A DNA stretch of 64,000 nt, taken from the NCBI GenBank assembly GCA_964512165.1, contig CAZEHQ010000001.1, positions 10,697 through 74,696 on the forward strand, written 5' to 3'. Under the pieces are notes generated by a model that searched no databases, was not told the origin of the DNA, and worked only from the letters and a program-made list of their open reading frames with translations. A program made the position numbers and the translations under genes. The stretch comes from UBA8231 sp964512165. GTDB lineage: Bacteria; Latescibacterota; UBA2968; UBA8231. Of the stretch, positions 36,165 through 44,966 are shown piece after piece (positions within the stretch are counted from its first letter, which is position 1; every line of letters starts with the position of its first letter).

Positions 36165-36882
36165 ACCACCCGCCGCCATCCTCTTCGACCTCGACGACAC
36201 CATCCTCGAATTCGAGGCCGTCGCCGCACCCGCCTGGGAGGATGTGACCGAGAGGTTCGCCGGTGAGTTCGGCGGTGTCGGGCCGGAGGCCGTGCGGCGC
36301 TCGATCGCCGCGGTCTCTCGGGCCTGGTGGTCGGACCCCGAGCGCCACCGGCAGGGGCGGCTGGACCTGGCCAACACGAGGCGCGCCAACGTCGCCGAGG
36401 CGCTGCGGGCCCTGGGTATCGGCTTCGAAGACGCAGAGGACGCCCTCCCAGGACGGATCGCCGCCGCCTTCGCCGAGACGCGCACGGCGGCGATGCGGCC
36501 CTTCGCCGGCGCCGTGGAGAGCCTGCGCCGCTTCGCATCGACCGGCGTGCCCATGGCCCTGGTCACCAACGGCGACACCGCCGGCCAGCGCGCCAAAATC
36601 GAGCGCTTCGACCTGGCCCGGTTCTTCCGCTGCATCGTCATCGAGGAGGAGTTCGGCGCCGGCAAGCCGGACGAGCGCGTCTTCCGGCACGCCCTGGCGG
36701 CTCTGGGCGCCGGTCCGCGGCAGGCCTGGATGGTGGGCGACAACCTCCGCTGGGAGATCGAGCCCTGCCGCCGGCTGGGCCTGCACACGGTCTGGGTCGA
36801 TGTCCGTGGCCAGGGACTGCCCGCGGACGCCCCCGTGGCGCCCCACCGGACGGTCCGCGCCATCGCCGAGCTCACGCGGTAG
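36157..36882 (+). CDS. HAD-superfamily hydrolase
   Basis: This 241-residue haloacid dehalogenase-like phosphatase has motif I FDLDDTILEFEAV (nucleophile Asp at about residue 11), motif II MALVTNGD, the motif III Lys in FGAGKPDERVF, and motif IV WMVGDNLRWEI. The helical cap lies between motifs I and II. Subfamily features (GDN..EI, long cap) fit YjjG/pyrimidine- or phosphoglycolate-like phosphatases. It overlaps the purA end by 8 bases and is probably cotranslated, so a nucleotide-monophosphate substrate is plausible but unproven. Confidence 0.86.
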   Translation: MPEPPAAILFDLDDTILEFEAVAAPAWEDVTERFAGEFGGVGPEAVRRSIAAVSRAWWSDPERHRQGRLDLANTRRANVAEALRALGIGFEDAEDALPGRIAAAFAETRTAAMRPFAGAVESLRRFASTGVPMALVTNGDTAGQRAKIERFDLARFFRCIVIEEEFGAGKPDERVFRHALAALGAGPRQAWMVGDNLRWEIEPCRRLGLHTVWVDVRGQGLPADAPVAPHRTVRAIAELTR

Positions 36883-37187
36883 ACCTCCGTCGCCGTTCGA
36901 CGCCAGGCGCAGGGTTTCCCGGTCTCCGGCACCTGACGGCCTCCACGGCTGTCGCCCCGGGCTCGCCCTCGACGCCGGGCGTAGCGTGTCCCGCGGTCTC
37001 CGGACTCCCGGCTTCGGCGCGCCCGAGCGGGGTCACGCGAGGCCCCGTGCGCCGCGTGTCCGCGGTTCCGGCCGCCGCCTGGGCTCGCACCGAACCCCGG
37101 ACTACCGGCGCGCTGGACCGCAGATTCGCGGGTGACCGCGCCCCCAGCTTGCGCCGCCCGCGCCCCCGGCCGACCTTCGAATCGGTG
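36883..37187 (+). other. 305-base region with no gene seen
   Basis: Between the HAD gene and recQ. It is very GC-rich, with short open frames in every direction, none with a plausible start, family or codon pattern. Promoter-like AT-rich patches and terminator hairpins with T-runs are not seen. Confidence 0.5.
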
Positions 37188-39095
37188 ATGGCCATCGATC
37201 TCGACGCCGGACTGCAGCGCTTCGGATTCACCGGCTTCCGGCCGGGCCAGCGGGAGGCCGTGGAGGCCCTGCTCGACGTGGGCCGCGTCCTGCTGGTGGC
37301 GCCCACGGGCGGCGGCAAGAGCCTCACCTACCAGCTGCCCGCCGCCCTCCTGCCGGGCACGACGCTGGTCATCTCCCCCCTCATCGCCCTCATGCACGAC
37401 CAGGTGGCCGCCCTGGAGGCCCGGGGCGTGCCCGCCACCTACCTGGCCGGCACCCTCGACGGCGGCGAGATCCGCCGGCGCATGGGGGCCCTGGCCCGGG
37501 GCCGCTACAAGCTCGCCTACGTGGCCCCGGAGCGGCTCACCTTCGAGGGGTTCCGCCAGCTCTTGGGCGGTCTGGAGTGCCCCCTCGTGGCCATCGACGA
37601 GGCCCACTGCATCAGCGAGTGGGGGCACGACTTCCGGCCCGAGTACATGCAGATCGGCGAGCTCCTCGCCCTGCTGTCCGGGGCACGGGTCCTGGCCTGC
37701 ACCGCCACCGCTACCCCCGTCGTCCGCGACGAGATCCTGGAGCGTCTCGGGCTGCCCGCCGACACGCCGCAGCACGTGCGCGGCTTCGCCCGGCCCAACC
37801 TCGCCTTCCGCGTGCACCCGGCTCGCGGCAAGGGCGAGCGCCAGGCCCGGGTCGACGCCGCCCTGGCCGAAACCCTCACCGCCCCCGGCTCCGGACGGGG
37901 CACGGCCATCCTCTACGCCGCCACCCGCCGCCAGACCGAGGAGGAGTCCGAGCGCCTGACCGCCGCGGGCTGGAACGCCGCCGCCTACCACGCCGGCATG
38001 GGCGGCGACGCCCGCGAGTCGGTGCAGCGCGCCTTCATCGGCGGCGCGCAGGAGATCGTCGTCGCCACCAACGCCTTCGGCATGGGCATCGACCGCCCCG
38101 ACGTGCGCTGCATCGTCCACCTGGCGCCGCCGGGCTCGGTGGAGGCCTACTACCAGGAGGCTGGACGAGCCGGACGCGACGGCGCCCCGGCCGTCTGCCT
38201 GCTGCTGGTCTCGCCGGGCGACATGGCCCTGCGCCGGCGGCTGATCGAGAGCGACGTGGAGGGCCGCACCCCCGATCCGGAGACGGTGGCCCACCGCTGG
38301 AACCTGTTCCTCGAGCTGATGCGCTGGTCCGAGGGCGGCGCCTGCCGCCACGACGCCATCCTGCGCTACTTCGGCGACGAGGAGGAGACCCTGGCCGGCT
38401 GCGGCCGCTGCGATGTCTGCCTGGAGCTGGACGACGGCGGCGGGCCGGACGCGGCCGAGGTGAGCACCATCGTGCGCCAGGCCCTGTGCGGCGTCGCCCG
38501 GGTCCACGGCCGCTTCGGCATCGGCGCCGCGGCGCGGCTGCTGCGCGGTGCCGAGGATCTGCGGCTGCAGCGGGCCGGCCTGCAGGAGACCGCCACCTTC
38601 GGGGTCCTCTCGGAGCGCGCCGAGGAGTGGATCCTGACCCTGCTGCGCCGCTGCGTCACCGCCGGCTGGGTCGACTTCCAGGGCGGCGACCGCCCCGTGG
38701 TGGTGGTCACCGACGAGGGCTACGACGTGATCCACGAGCGCCGGCCGGCGCGGCTGCTTCTGCCCCAGGTGGAGGCAAAGCGCCCTCCCGCGGCCGGTTC
38801 GAGATCCGGCGCCCGGCGGCCGGCGCCCCCTCCCGAGCTGGAGGAGGACGCGCGGGACCTCTTCGAGGCCCTGCGGGCCTGGCGCCTGGAGACGGCGCGG
38901 GAGGCCGGCGTGCCCCCCTACGTGGTGGCCAGCGACCGGTCGCTGCGGGACATCGCCGCCCTGAGGCCGGCCGGCCTGGAGGCCCTGCGGACGGCGCACG
39001 GCATCGGCCCGGCCAAGGCCGAGAAGTACGGGACGGAGATCCTGACCATCGTCCGGGAGGCCGGGACCTCCGCCTCCCCGGCGCCGGGAGACTGA
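37188..39095 (+). CDS. recQ: ATP-dependent DNA helicase RecQ
   Basis: 3'-5' DNA helicase for recombination and replication-fork repair. The 635-residue protein has Walker A APTGGGKSLTYQLPA at about 37-51, the DEAH box DEAHCISEWGHDFRPEY at about 136, and the C-terminal helicase motif YYQEAGRAGRDG at about 322. A zinc-binding set follows (Cys 386, then CGRCDVC after about 18 residues), then an RQC winged-helix and an HRDC domain near 560-625 (LRDIAALRPAGLEALRTAHG). The order and length match RecQ. ATG 37188 is chosen at the beginning of conserved sequence; GTG 37185 is adjacent and neither has a clear Shine-Dalgarno. It ends three bases before the convergent oxidoreductase end. Confidence 0.94.
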   Translation: MAIDLDAGLQRFGFTGFRPGQREAVEALLDVGRVLLVAPTGGGKSLTYQLPAALLPGTTLVISPLIALMHDQVAALEARGVPATYLAGTLDGGEIRRRMGALARGRYKLAYVAPERLTFEGFRQLLGGLECPLVAIDEAHCISEWGHDFRPEYMQIGELLALLSGARVLACTATATPVVRDEILERLGLPADTPQHVRGFARPNLAFRVHPARGKGERQARVDAALAETLTAPGSGRGTAILYAATRRQTEEESERLTAAGWNAAAYHAGMGGDARESVQRAFIGGAQEIVVATNAFGMGIDRPDVRCIVHLAPPGSVEAYYQEAGRAGRDGAPAVCLLLVSPGDMALRRRLIESDVEGRTPDPETVAHRWNLFLELMRWSEGGACRHDAILRYFGDEEETLAGCGRCDVCLELDDGGGPDAAEVSTIVRQALCGVARVHGRFGIGAAARLLRGAEDLRLQRAGLQETATFGVLSERAEEWILTLLRRCVTAGWVDFQGGDRPVVVVTDEGYDVIHERRPARLLLPQVEAKRPPAAGSRSGARRPAPPPELEEDARDLFEALRAWRLETAREAGVPPYVVASDRSLRDIAALRPAGLEALRTAHGIGPAKAEKYGTEILTIVREAGTSASPAPGD

Positions 39096-39098
39096 CGC

Positions 39099-40175
39099 CT
39101 AACCCCGGGGAGGCTGGTCCGGGAAGGGGGCGCGCAGGTCGTAGCGGCCCTCCACGAGCACCGGCAGGGTGCCGTCGTCGATCATCAGGTCCAGGGGGCA
39201 CTCCCGCGTTGACATGGGCAGCTCGACCACGCCCTTGACCCGCAGGGACTCGTAGATCGCCATCATGATCTCGAGGGTGTAGCGGGCCTGCACGCCGCTG
39301 CTGCGGTGCTCGTCGATCTCGCCGTCGAGCCAGGCGACGAACTCGTCGTACTGGGTCACCGGCACCGCCGGGGGCTCGATCCGCTGCCAGCCCGCCTGGT
39401 CCCCGTTCTGCAGCAGGAGTCCGCCGCCGGGGTTCACGCCGCCCTTCTCGGAGCGGATCTGCCCCTCCGTGCCGTACACGGCGGCCATGTCCACCCCGGG
39501 GTCCGGCAGGTCGCCCTCGTACACGCCGCGCACCCCGCCTTCGAAGCAGACCAGCCCCATGCACAGGTCCTCGCAGGGGCTGCGGCGCTCCCAGCGGTCG
39601 GTGGTCCGCGAGGTATTGCCGATCACCCACAGGGGCCTGGGGTCGCCGAGCATGTAGCGCCAGCCGTCGATGGCGTGGGTGCCGGTGTTCAGCAGGCCGG
39701 CGTTCGCCTTGGCGCGGTGGTGGACCATGGTGGGCTCGCCGATGGCCCCGGCGGCCACCAGGCGCCGGACCTCGTTCGGCGCCGGGGCGAAGCGCCCCTG
39801 GTGGCCGATGGCCAGCTTCGTCCCGGCGCGGTCGCAGGCGGCGATCATGTCCTCCGCCTCGCCCACGGCGGCGGCGATCGGCTTCTCGCCCAGGACCCCC
39901 TTCACGCCGGCCTCGGCGGCGGCGATGGTCACCTCGGCGCGGACCCCCTGCCAGGTGGGCACGCTGAGGATGTCGATCTGCTCGTTGGCGAGCAATTCGC
40001 CGTGGTCGCGGAACACGGCGCCCACGCCGTGCTCGCCGGCCAGGGCCCGCGCCCTCTCGAGGTCGACGTCGGCCAGGGCCACCACCTCGGCCCGGGGGTG
40101 CTCGCTCCAGGCGCGGGTGTGCGAGCGGCCCATGCCCCCGCATCCGACCACGCCGACTCGATAGATCTCCGCCAT
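39099..40175 (-). CDS. Gfo/Idh/MocA family oxidoreductase (second)
   Basis: This 358-residue enzyme has GVVGCGGMGRSHTRAWSEHP (Rossmann start), VKGVLGEKPIAAAVGEAEDM with the catalytic EKP, and GHQGRFAPAPNEVRRLVAAG. These mark it as an oxidoreductase of sugar or inositol type. The C-terminal part (HHRAKANAGLLNTGTHAIDG) contains the His and Asp of the family's active-site region. ATG 40175 follows GGAGA. It is 17 bases downstream of a PhyH gene on the same strand and probably cotranscribed with it, so both may act on one compound. The cofactor preference is not visible. Confidence 0.89.
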   Translation of the reverse strand: MAEIYRVGVVGCGGMGRSHTRAWSEHPRAEVVALADVDLERARALAGEHGVGAVFRDHGELLANEQIDILSVPTWQGVRAEVTIAAAEAGVKGVLGEKPIAAAVGEAEDMIAACDRAGTKLAIGHQGRFAPAPNEVRRLVAAGAIGEPTMVHHRAKANAGLLNTGTHAIDGWRYMLGDPRPLWVIGNTSRTTDRWERRSPCEDLCMGLVCFEGGVRGVYEGDLPDPGVDMAAVYGTEGQIRSEKGGVNPGGGLLLQNGDQAGWQRIEPPAVPVTQYDEFVAWLDGEIDEHRSSGVQARYTLEIMMAIYESLRVKGVVELPMSTRECPLDLMIDDGTLPVLVEGRYDLRAPFPDQPPRG

Positions 40176-40192
40176 TTCGTCTCCTCTCTCCG

Positions 40193-40999
40193 TCAGGGTT
40201 GGTGATCGAGCCGCACCGTGGGCTCGTCGTTGTCCAGGAAGCGCTCCATGGTGTTGTGCGTCGCCGGGCTGGTGCGGAAGTCGGCGATCCAGGGCTCGCG
40301 GAAATACGCCTGCTTCTCCCGGGGCAGGGAGGCCATCACCTCCTCGGGGACCTTCAGCCGGTGCCAGTGGGTGGCCAGGTGGGAGTAGGCGTTGAGGACC
40401 GCCACCCTCGGCGTCTCCCGTTTCCACTCCGGACCGGCGTGGCACAGGTTCTCGGTGAAGAACACGGCGCTGCCCGCCGGGCAGTCGTAGCTGATCAGGA
40501 ACTCGCTGCGCCGGCCCTCCTCCAGCGACATGTGATCGGGATGCATGGGGAAGTTCGACTTGTGGCTGCCGGCGATGAAGTGGGTGCCCCCGTCCTCCCG
40601 GCCCACCTCGGTGAGCTCGAAGACGACCCGCACCATGCCGGCGTGGATGCGGCCGTTGGCGCAGCGGTAGCCGAAGATCGGATCGATCTGGCCTGGGCCG
40701 CCTCCATGCAGCTCACCGTGCCGCTCCCCCTTCTTGCGCCACACGCAGTAGCTCCCCTCCAAGCGGATCTCGGGACCGATGATCTCGTGGAGCACCTCGA
40801 TCACCCTGGGGTGATCGATGAGCAGGCTGGACGCCCCTCCGGGCACGGCCCGCGCCTCGGGCGGCAGCGACTCGGGATCGTGGTGGATGCGGTCGATCTG
40901 GTCGACGATCGCCTCGATCTCCGGCGGCTCCAGAATGGCGGGCCTCACCAGGAAGCCGGTCAGGTCGAATCGGAACTTCTCCTCGTCGGTCATGCCCAT
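40193..40999 (-). CDS. Phytanoyl-CoA dioxygenase-like protein (paralogue 5)
   Basis: This 268-residue member begins MGMTDEEKFRFDLTGFLVRPAI and has AAGSHKSNFP-like content (IAGSHKSNFPMHPDHM) with the distal His region in FFTENLCHAGPEWKRETPR. ATG 40999 is chosen because AAGGAG sits six bases before it; a longer frame to 41062 lacks this. It is more distant from paralogues 2 to 4 in the middle (EGSYCVWRKKGERHGELHGG). It precedes an oxidoreductase gene by 17 bases. Its substrate is unknown. Confidence 0.88.
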   Translation of the reverse strand: MGMTDEEKFRFDLTGFLVRPAILEPPEIEAIVDQIDRIHHDPESLPPEARAVPGGASSLLIDHPRVIEVLHEIIGPEIRLEGSYCVWRKKGERHGELHGGGPGQIDPIFGYRCANGRIHAGMVRVVFELTEVGREDGGTHFIAGSHKSNFPMHPDHMSLEEGRRSEFLISYDCPAGSAVFFTENLCHAGPEWKRETPRVAVLNAYSHLATHWHRLKVPEEVMASLPREKQAYFREPWIADFRTSPATHNTMERFLDNDEPTVRLDHQP

Positions 41000-41156
41000 G
41001 GCATGCTCCTTCGGTTGAGGGCGGCGGCCACAAGATAACGGGGCCCGCCGGGCCTCCGCCACGGAGGAGGAGCCCTTTCTCCGCCCCGGGGCCCCGCCGT
41101 TGAGTCTCCGGGCCGGCGGTCGTAGTCTACTCGCATCCCACGATCAGGAGGAGATC

Positions 41157-41552
41157 ATGTCACCACCGAAGGGGGGCATCGCCCCGGAACGGGTGCAGCA
41201 GTTCGTGAACGACGCCCACGGGGACCTCGACAGCGTCACCCGCATGCTGGACGAGGAACCGGGCCTCCTCAATGCCTGCTGGGACTGGGGAGGCGGGGAC
41301 TGGGAGACCGGCCTCGGCGCGGCGGCGCACATGGGCCGCCGGGACATCGCCGAGCTTCTCCTCGACCGGGGCGCCCGCATCGACCTCTTCGCCGCGGCCA
41401 TGCTGGGAAAGCTCGAAATCGTGAAGGCGGTGGTCGAGGACGACCCGGCTGTGATCGACCGCAAGGGGCCTCACGGGATCTCGCTGATGAGCCACGCGAG
41501 GAAGGGGGGCAAGGCGGCGGCGGAGGTCGTGAAGTACCTGAAGAGCCGGTAG
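41157..41552 (+). CDS. Ankyrin-repeat domain protein
   Basis: This 131-residue cytoplasmic protein has ankyrin-like helices, GLGAAAHMGRRDIAELLLDR followed by GARIDLFAAAMLGKLEIVK, and a further degenerate repeat. The ribosome binding site AGGAGGAG lies five bases before ATG 41157. It is co-directional with the sugar-isomerase-like gene 31 bases downstream. Such small ankyrin proteins usually mediate protein contacts; no partner is visible. Confidence 0.75.
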   Translation: MSPPKGGIAPERVQQFVNDAHGDLDSVTRMLDEEPGLLNACWDWGGGDWETGLGAAAHMGRRDIAELLLDRGARIDLFAAAMLGKLEIVKAVVEDDPAVIDRKGPHGISLMSHARKGGKAAAEVVKYLKSR

Positions 41553-41583
41553 GGGCCCTACGCAACCAGACGAAAGGCAAGCC

Positions 41584-42498
41584 ATGGCCAAGGCGAAGAG
41601 CAGTAAGAAGAAGACGAAGCAGAAGGCGGAGCCTCCCGTCCTGCGCCACATGTGCTCCGTGGGCACGCTGCTGGGCTGCGGGGACAAGCGCGGGGAGTGG
41701 ACGATCCCCCAGAAGCTGCGGCGGATCCGCAACGCCGGCTTCGACGGGTTCCTCGGGCGGGTCACCATGTTCGGGCCCGAGGTGGTCGAGGAGTCGGGCC
41801 TGATCTTCGCCTGCACCACCGACATGGGCGGACCCGGGGAGGCAGAGCGCAAGCTCAAGCGCATCCGCAAGTACAACGCCCGGGTGGTGAACGTGCAGAT
41901 GCTCGACCACGACACCGGCACCGAGGAGGCGGTGACCTGCGCCCGCGAGGTCATGCGCGTCGCCGGCGAGCTGGAGATGGACGTCTCCATCGAGGTCCAC
42001 CGCGACACCTGCACCGAGACCCCGGAGAAGGCCTATGCCCTGGCCGAGGGCTTCGAGAAGGCCGAGAAGCGCCCCCTCAAGATGACCTGGGACTTCTCCC
42101 ACCCGGCGGTGGTCAAGCACCTGTCGCCGCCCTACTTCAAGCGCCTCGTGGAGCGCCCCGACCTGGTGCAGCTGGCCAACCAGATCCACTTCCGCCCCTT
42201 CAACGGCCATCACGCCATGGTCCCGGCCCTCGGCCGGGGCGGCAAGCTGACGCCGGAGTTCAAGGACTGCATGGAGTTCGGCGACCAGTTGCTGGCCCTG
42301 TGGCTGAAGGCGGCGCCCCCGGGCCGCGAGCTCTTCGTCTGCCCCGAGCAGATCGCCGGCGGCTACCACCTCTCGGTCTTCGGCGACCGCTTCAAGGACG
42401 TGAAGGCGATCAAGGCGGAGCTGCAGAAGAGCTGGAGGCGCAACCTGCGCAAGTGGAAGCCGCCGCGGAAGAAGCGGGCGAAGAAGGCGCGCCGGTAA
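41584..42498 (+). CDS. Xylose isomerase-like TIM-barrel protein with Lys-rich tails
   Basis: This 304-residue protein shows the AP-endonuclease-2/sugar phosphate isomerase fold: candidate metal ligands are Glu and His in SIEVHRDTC, Asp and His in MTWDFSHPA, a His in IHFRPFNGHH, and Glu in CPEQIAGGYH. The core from about residue 22 (HMCSVGTLLGCGDKRGEW) to about 272 is like other AP2/xylose-isomerase-like members. Both ends are strongly basic: MAKAKSSKKKTKQK at the start and a Lys/Arg-rich C-terminus of about 30 residues. Such tails could bind nucleic acid or a partner and are not usual for the sugar enzymes. It may epimerise or isomerise a sugar used with the neighbouring oxidoreductases; that is inference. 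Confidence 0.78.
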   Translation: MAKAKSSKKKTKQKAEPPVLRHMCSVGTLLGCGDKRGEWTIPQKLRRIRNAGFDGFLGRVTMFGPEVVEESGLIFACTTDMGGPGEAERKLKRIRKYNARVVNVQMLDHDTGTEEAVTCAREVMRVAGELEMDVSIEVHRDTCTETPEKAYALAEGFEKAEKRPLKMTWDFSHPAVVKHLSPPYFKRLVERPDLVQLANQIHFRPFNGHHAMVPALGRGGKLTPEFKDCMEFGDQLLALWLKAAPPGRELFVCPEQIAGGYHLSVFGDRFKDVKAIKAELQKSWRRNLRKWKPPRKKRAKKARR

Positions 42499-42564
42499 AG
42501 CGCTCGCCGGGGCGGCCGGCGCAAGGGAGTGGGTGAGCCCGAGCCGGACCTCCGCGAGGAGCGC

Positions 42565-43230
42565 TCAGAACAGCCGCTCGGCGCCGTCCAGCTGCATCAG
42601 GCTCCAGATCTGGCCGGAAGCGAGGGGCCGCGTCTGGAGGACGGCGCTGCCCCCGGTGCGCAGGGGAAAGCGGTCGTGCTCCCACGGCACGGGGTCCAGC
42701 CCGAGGAGGTGGGAGACCACCACGCCGGTGGTGCCGCCGTGGCAGACCAGCAGCAGCGAGATCTCCCTGTCGGGCGTCCGCCAGAGGCGGTAGCCGTCGG
42801 CCTCGAAGGGACCGGCGCCGAACCCCCTGAGGAACTCCTCGAGGCCGGTGATCACGCGCTGCCGGAAGTCCCGGAAGGACTCGCCGCCCGGCATGCCGTC
42901 CCACCAGGCGCCGGGGGGCTGCTGCCGGACCTCCTGAAAGGCCGCCACCACTTCCTCCCCCGGCCGGCCCTCGAAGACGGGAGGGGCCTGCTCGGCCAGC
43001 CAGGGGCGGACCTGCGCCTCCAGGCCGAGGCGGCGTGACAGCGGCCCTGCGGTCTGCAGGGCCCGGCGCAGGGGGCTGACGAAGAGGGCGTCGAAGCGCT
43101 CGCCGGCCAGCTCCCCGCACAGGGCCGCCACCTCCTCCTCGCCCCGCGCGGTCAGGTCGGGATCGTCGACGGCGAGACCGTCCACGATCCAAGCCGGCTC
43201 CCCGTGGCGCACCAGGCGCAGGCGGATCAC
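42565..43230 (-). CDS. Histidine phosphatase family protein
   Basis: This 221-residue phosphatase starts at GTG 43230 and begins MIRLRLVRHGEPAW, with the catalytic RHG motif at residues 8-10. The second His lies in SLLLVCHGGTTGVVVSHLLG at about residue 165. GGESFRDFRQRV and ALFVSPLRRALQTA are typical of phosphoglycerate mutase-like phosphatases such as CobC. Its substrate is unknown. It lies 34 bases downstream of the TPP enzyme gene on the same strand, so it may share a transcript. Confidence 0.86.
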   Translation of the reverse strand: MIRLRLVRHGEPAWIVDGLAVDDPDLTARGEEEVAALCGELAGERFDALFVSPLRRALQTAGPLSRRLGLEAQVRPWLAEQAPPVFEGRPGEEVVAAFQEVRQQPPGAWWDGMPGGESFRDFRQRVITGLEEFLRGFGAGPFEADGYRLWRTPDREISLLLVCHGGTTGVVVSHLLGLDPVPWEHDRFPLRTGGSAVLQTRPLASGQIWSLMQLDGAERLF

Positions 43231-43264
43231 GCGGACCTGCCGGCGCCCGGCCGCGAGTCGGGGC

Positions 43265-44899
43265 TCACAGGTACCTGGCCACCCTCTCCTCGGCCTTGGT
43301 CATCACCTCGACGACGGCGGGCCGGCCTTCGCGGTTGGCGGCCACGGCGCGCTCGATGGCGGCGCGGACCTCGCCGGGCTGGTCCACCCGCTCGGCGTGG
43401 GCCCCCAGCTCCCGAGCCACGCCGGAGTAGCAGCCGCCGAGGCGGTCGACCCCGTGGACCCGGCTGGCCTCGGGCAGGTTCTTGTCGTAGTGGGTCATGA
43501 CGCCGTTGTTGAGGACCACCGTCAGGATGGGGATCTCGGCGCGCACCGCCGTCTCCACGTCCATGCCGGCCATGCCGAAGGCGGCGTCGCCCATGACGTT
43601 GATCACCGTCTTCTCCGGGGCCGCCAGCTTGGCGCCCAGGGCCAGCCCGAAGCCGTATCCGAGCTGCGTCGACTTCCCCCATCCCAGGTAACCCCTCGGA
43701 GTCACCGCCTGCCACATGGGCAGCAGCTGGTCGCGCGGATACCCGGAGTCGTGGGTGACGATCGCCTCGGCCGGCGGCACGGCGGCGGCCATCTCGGTGA
43801 ACACGCGGTAGGGGTTGATGGGGACCTCGTCGGAGAGCAGCAGCGGCCGCCACTGGTCCTCGAACTCCCTGCGGACCTCGGCCACGGCGGCAGCCACCGG
43901 TCGGCGGTCCCGGCCCTCCTCCCCGGCCTGGCGGCGGACCTCCTCCATCATCTGGCCGAGGACGAGACGGGCGTCGCCGAGGGCGCCGTGGTCCACGGCG
44001 TGGTCCCTGTCGAGATCGACCGGATCGTTGGTGACCTGGGCGACGACCGCCTGCTCCGGCAGGGGAAAGGCGAAGGTCGACTTCGTCAGGCTCGAGCCGA
44101 TGGCGAGGACGAAGTCCGCCCGCTCCAGGAACCGCGCCGCCATGAGCGCGCCCGAGTGCCCTCCCGTGCCCAGGGCCAGCTCGTGGTCCTCGGGGAAGAC
44201 GCTCTTGGCCGCCATGGTGGTCATCACCGGCACCGCCGCCAGCTCGGCGAAGGCGGCCAGCTCGTCCCAGGCCCGGGCCCACAGGGTCCCGTGGCCGGCG
44301 AGGATCACCGGGCGCTCGGCCCGCAGCAGGGCGGCCACGAGATCGCGCACGTCGTCCTCGTCCCCCCTCGACCGCCGCTCCCGCGGGGGCTCGTACTCGA
44401 AGTCGGGGGCCTCCTCGCCGCCCAGGTCGGCGGGGATCTCCACCAGCACCGGCCCCGGCCGGCCGTGGCGCATCTGCGAGAAGGCGACGCGCATCAGCTC
44501 CGGAACGCGCCCCGGCAGGTTGATGTTGGCCGCCCACTTGGTGACCCGCCGGTAGCCGAGAGCGGCCTCGAAGTTCGGATGGGCCTGGGTGCGGTCCACC
44601 GGCGGCCCCCCGGGCAGCAGCAGCAGCGGGATCGAGTCGGCGAAGGCCTGGGCCGACCCCGGGTAGGCGTTCTCCGCCCCCGGCCCCTGCTGCATGGTGA
44701 AGACGCCGAAGGCCTCGCGGTTGCGCACCCGGCTGAAGCCGTCGGCCATGTTGACGCCGGTGCGCTCGGTGCGGGTGATGATGGGGCGGATCCCGGCGAC
44801 GGTGACCGCGTCGATCAGGGTCTGCTGGGGGAAGGCGGCGACCCACTCCACCCCCTCGGCCTTCAGGATCCGCGCGATGTTGTCGTTGACTGTCGCCAT
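43265..44899 (-). CDS. Thiamine diphosphate-dependent enzyme, acetolactate synthase-like
   Basis: This 544-residue enzyme has the three-domain layout of the decarboxylase/AHAS family. The N-terminal PYR domain keeps the activating Glu in TRTERTGVNMADGFSRV, the middle domain has PVILAGHGTLWARAW, and the C-terminal PP domain carries the TPP/metal motif VMGDAAFGMAGMDVETA followed by LTVVLNNGV. It starts at ATG 44899 with GGGAG upstream. It resembles large-subunit acetolactate synthase or sulfopyruvate/benzoylformate-type enzymes, but no ilvN small subunit is nearby, so a catabolic C-C bond enzyme is as likely. It is divergent from a Gfo/Idh gene. Confidence 0.87.
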   Translation of the reverse strand: MATVNDNIARILKAEGVEWVAAFPQQTLIDAVTVAGIRPIITRTERTGVNMADGFSRVRNREAFGVFTMQQGPGAENAYPGSAQAFADSIPLLLLPGGPPVDRTQAHPNFEAALGYRRVTKWAANINLPGRVPELMRVAFSQMRHGRPGPVLVEIPADLGGEEAPDFEYEPPRERRSRGDEDDVRDLVAALLRAERPVILAGHGTLWARAWDELAAFAELAAVPVMTTMAAKSVFPEDHELALGTGGHSGALMAARFLERADFVLAIGSSLTKSTFAFPLPEQAVVAQVTNDPVDLDRDHAVDHGALGDARLVLGQMMEEVRRQAGEEGRDRRPVAAAVAEVRREFEDQWRPLLLSDEVPINPYRVFTEMAAAVPPAEAIVTHDSGYPRDQLLPMWQAVTPRGYLGWGKSTQLGYGFGLALGAKLAAPEKTVINVMGDAAFGMAGMDVETAVRAEIPILTVVLNNGVMTHYDKNLPEASRVHGVDRLGGCYSGVARELGAHAERVDQPGEVRAAIERAVAANREGRPAVVEVMTKAEERVARYL

Positions 44900-44966
44900 G
44901 AAAGGACTCCCATCGGTTGGTTTCGTATGATAGCCGGCCCTTCAACCAATCATCTTCGAGGAACGC

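Noticed and set aside
33846..38999. A continuous minus-strand open frame of about 1700 codons opposite purA, the HAD gene and recQ
   Set aside because: Only the lysR part has recognisable protein sequence; the rest is the antisense shadow of well-identified genes in GC-rich DNA.
42498..42565. AGCGCTC/GAGCGCT inverted repeat between convergent genes as terminator
   Set aside because: Arms are about 54 bases apart with no T-run.
44917..44949. Inverted repeat TTGGTT/AACCAA in the divergent region of the TPP enzyme and oxidoreductase genes
   Set aside because: Only six bases per arm with a 21-base spacer; likely by chance.
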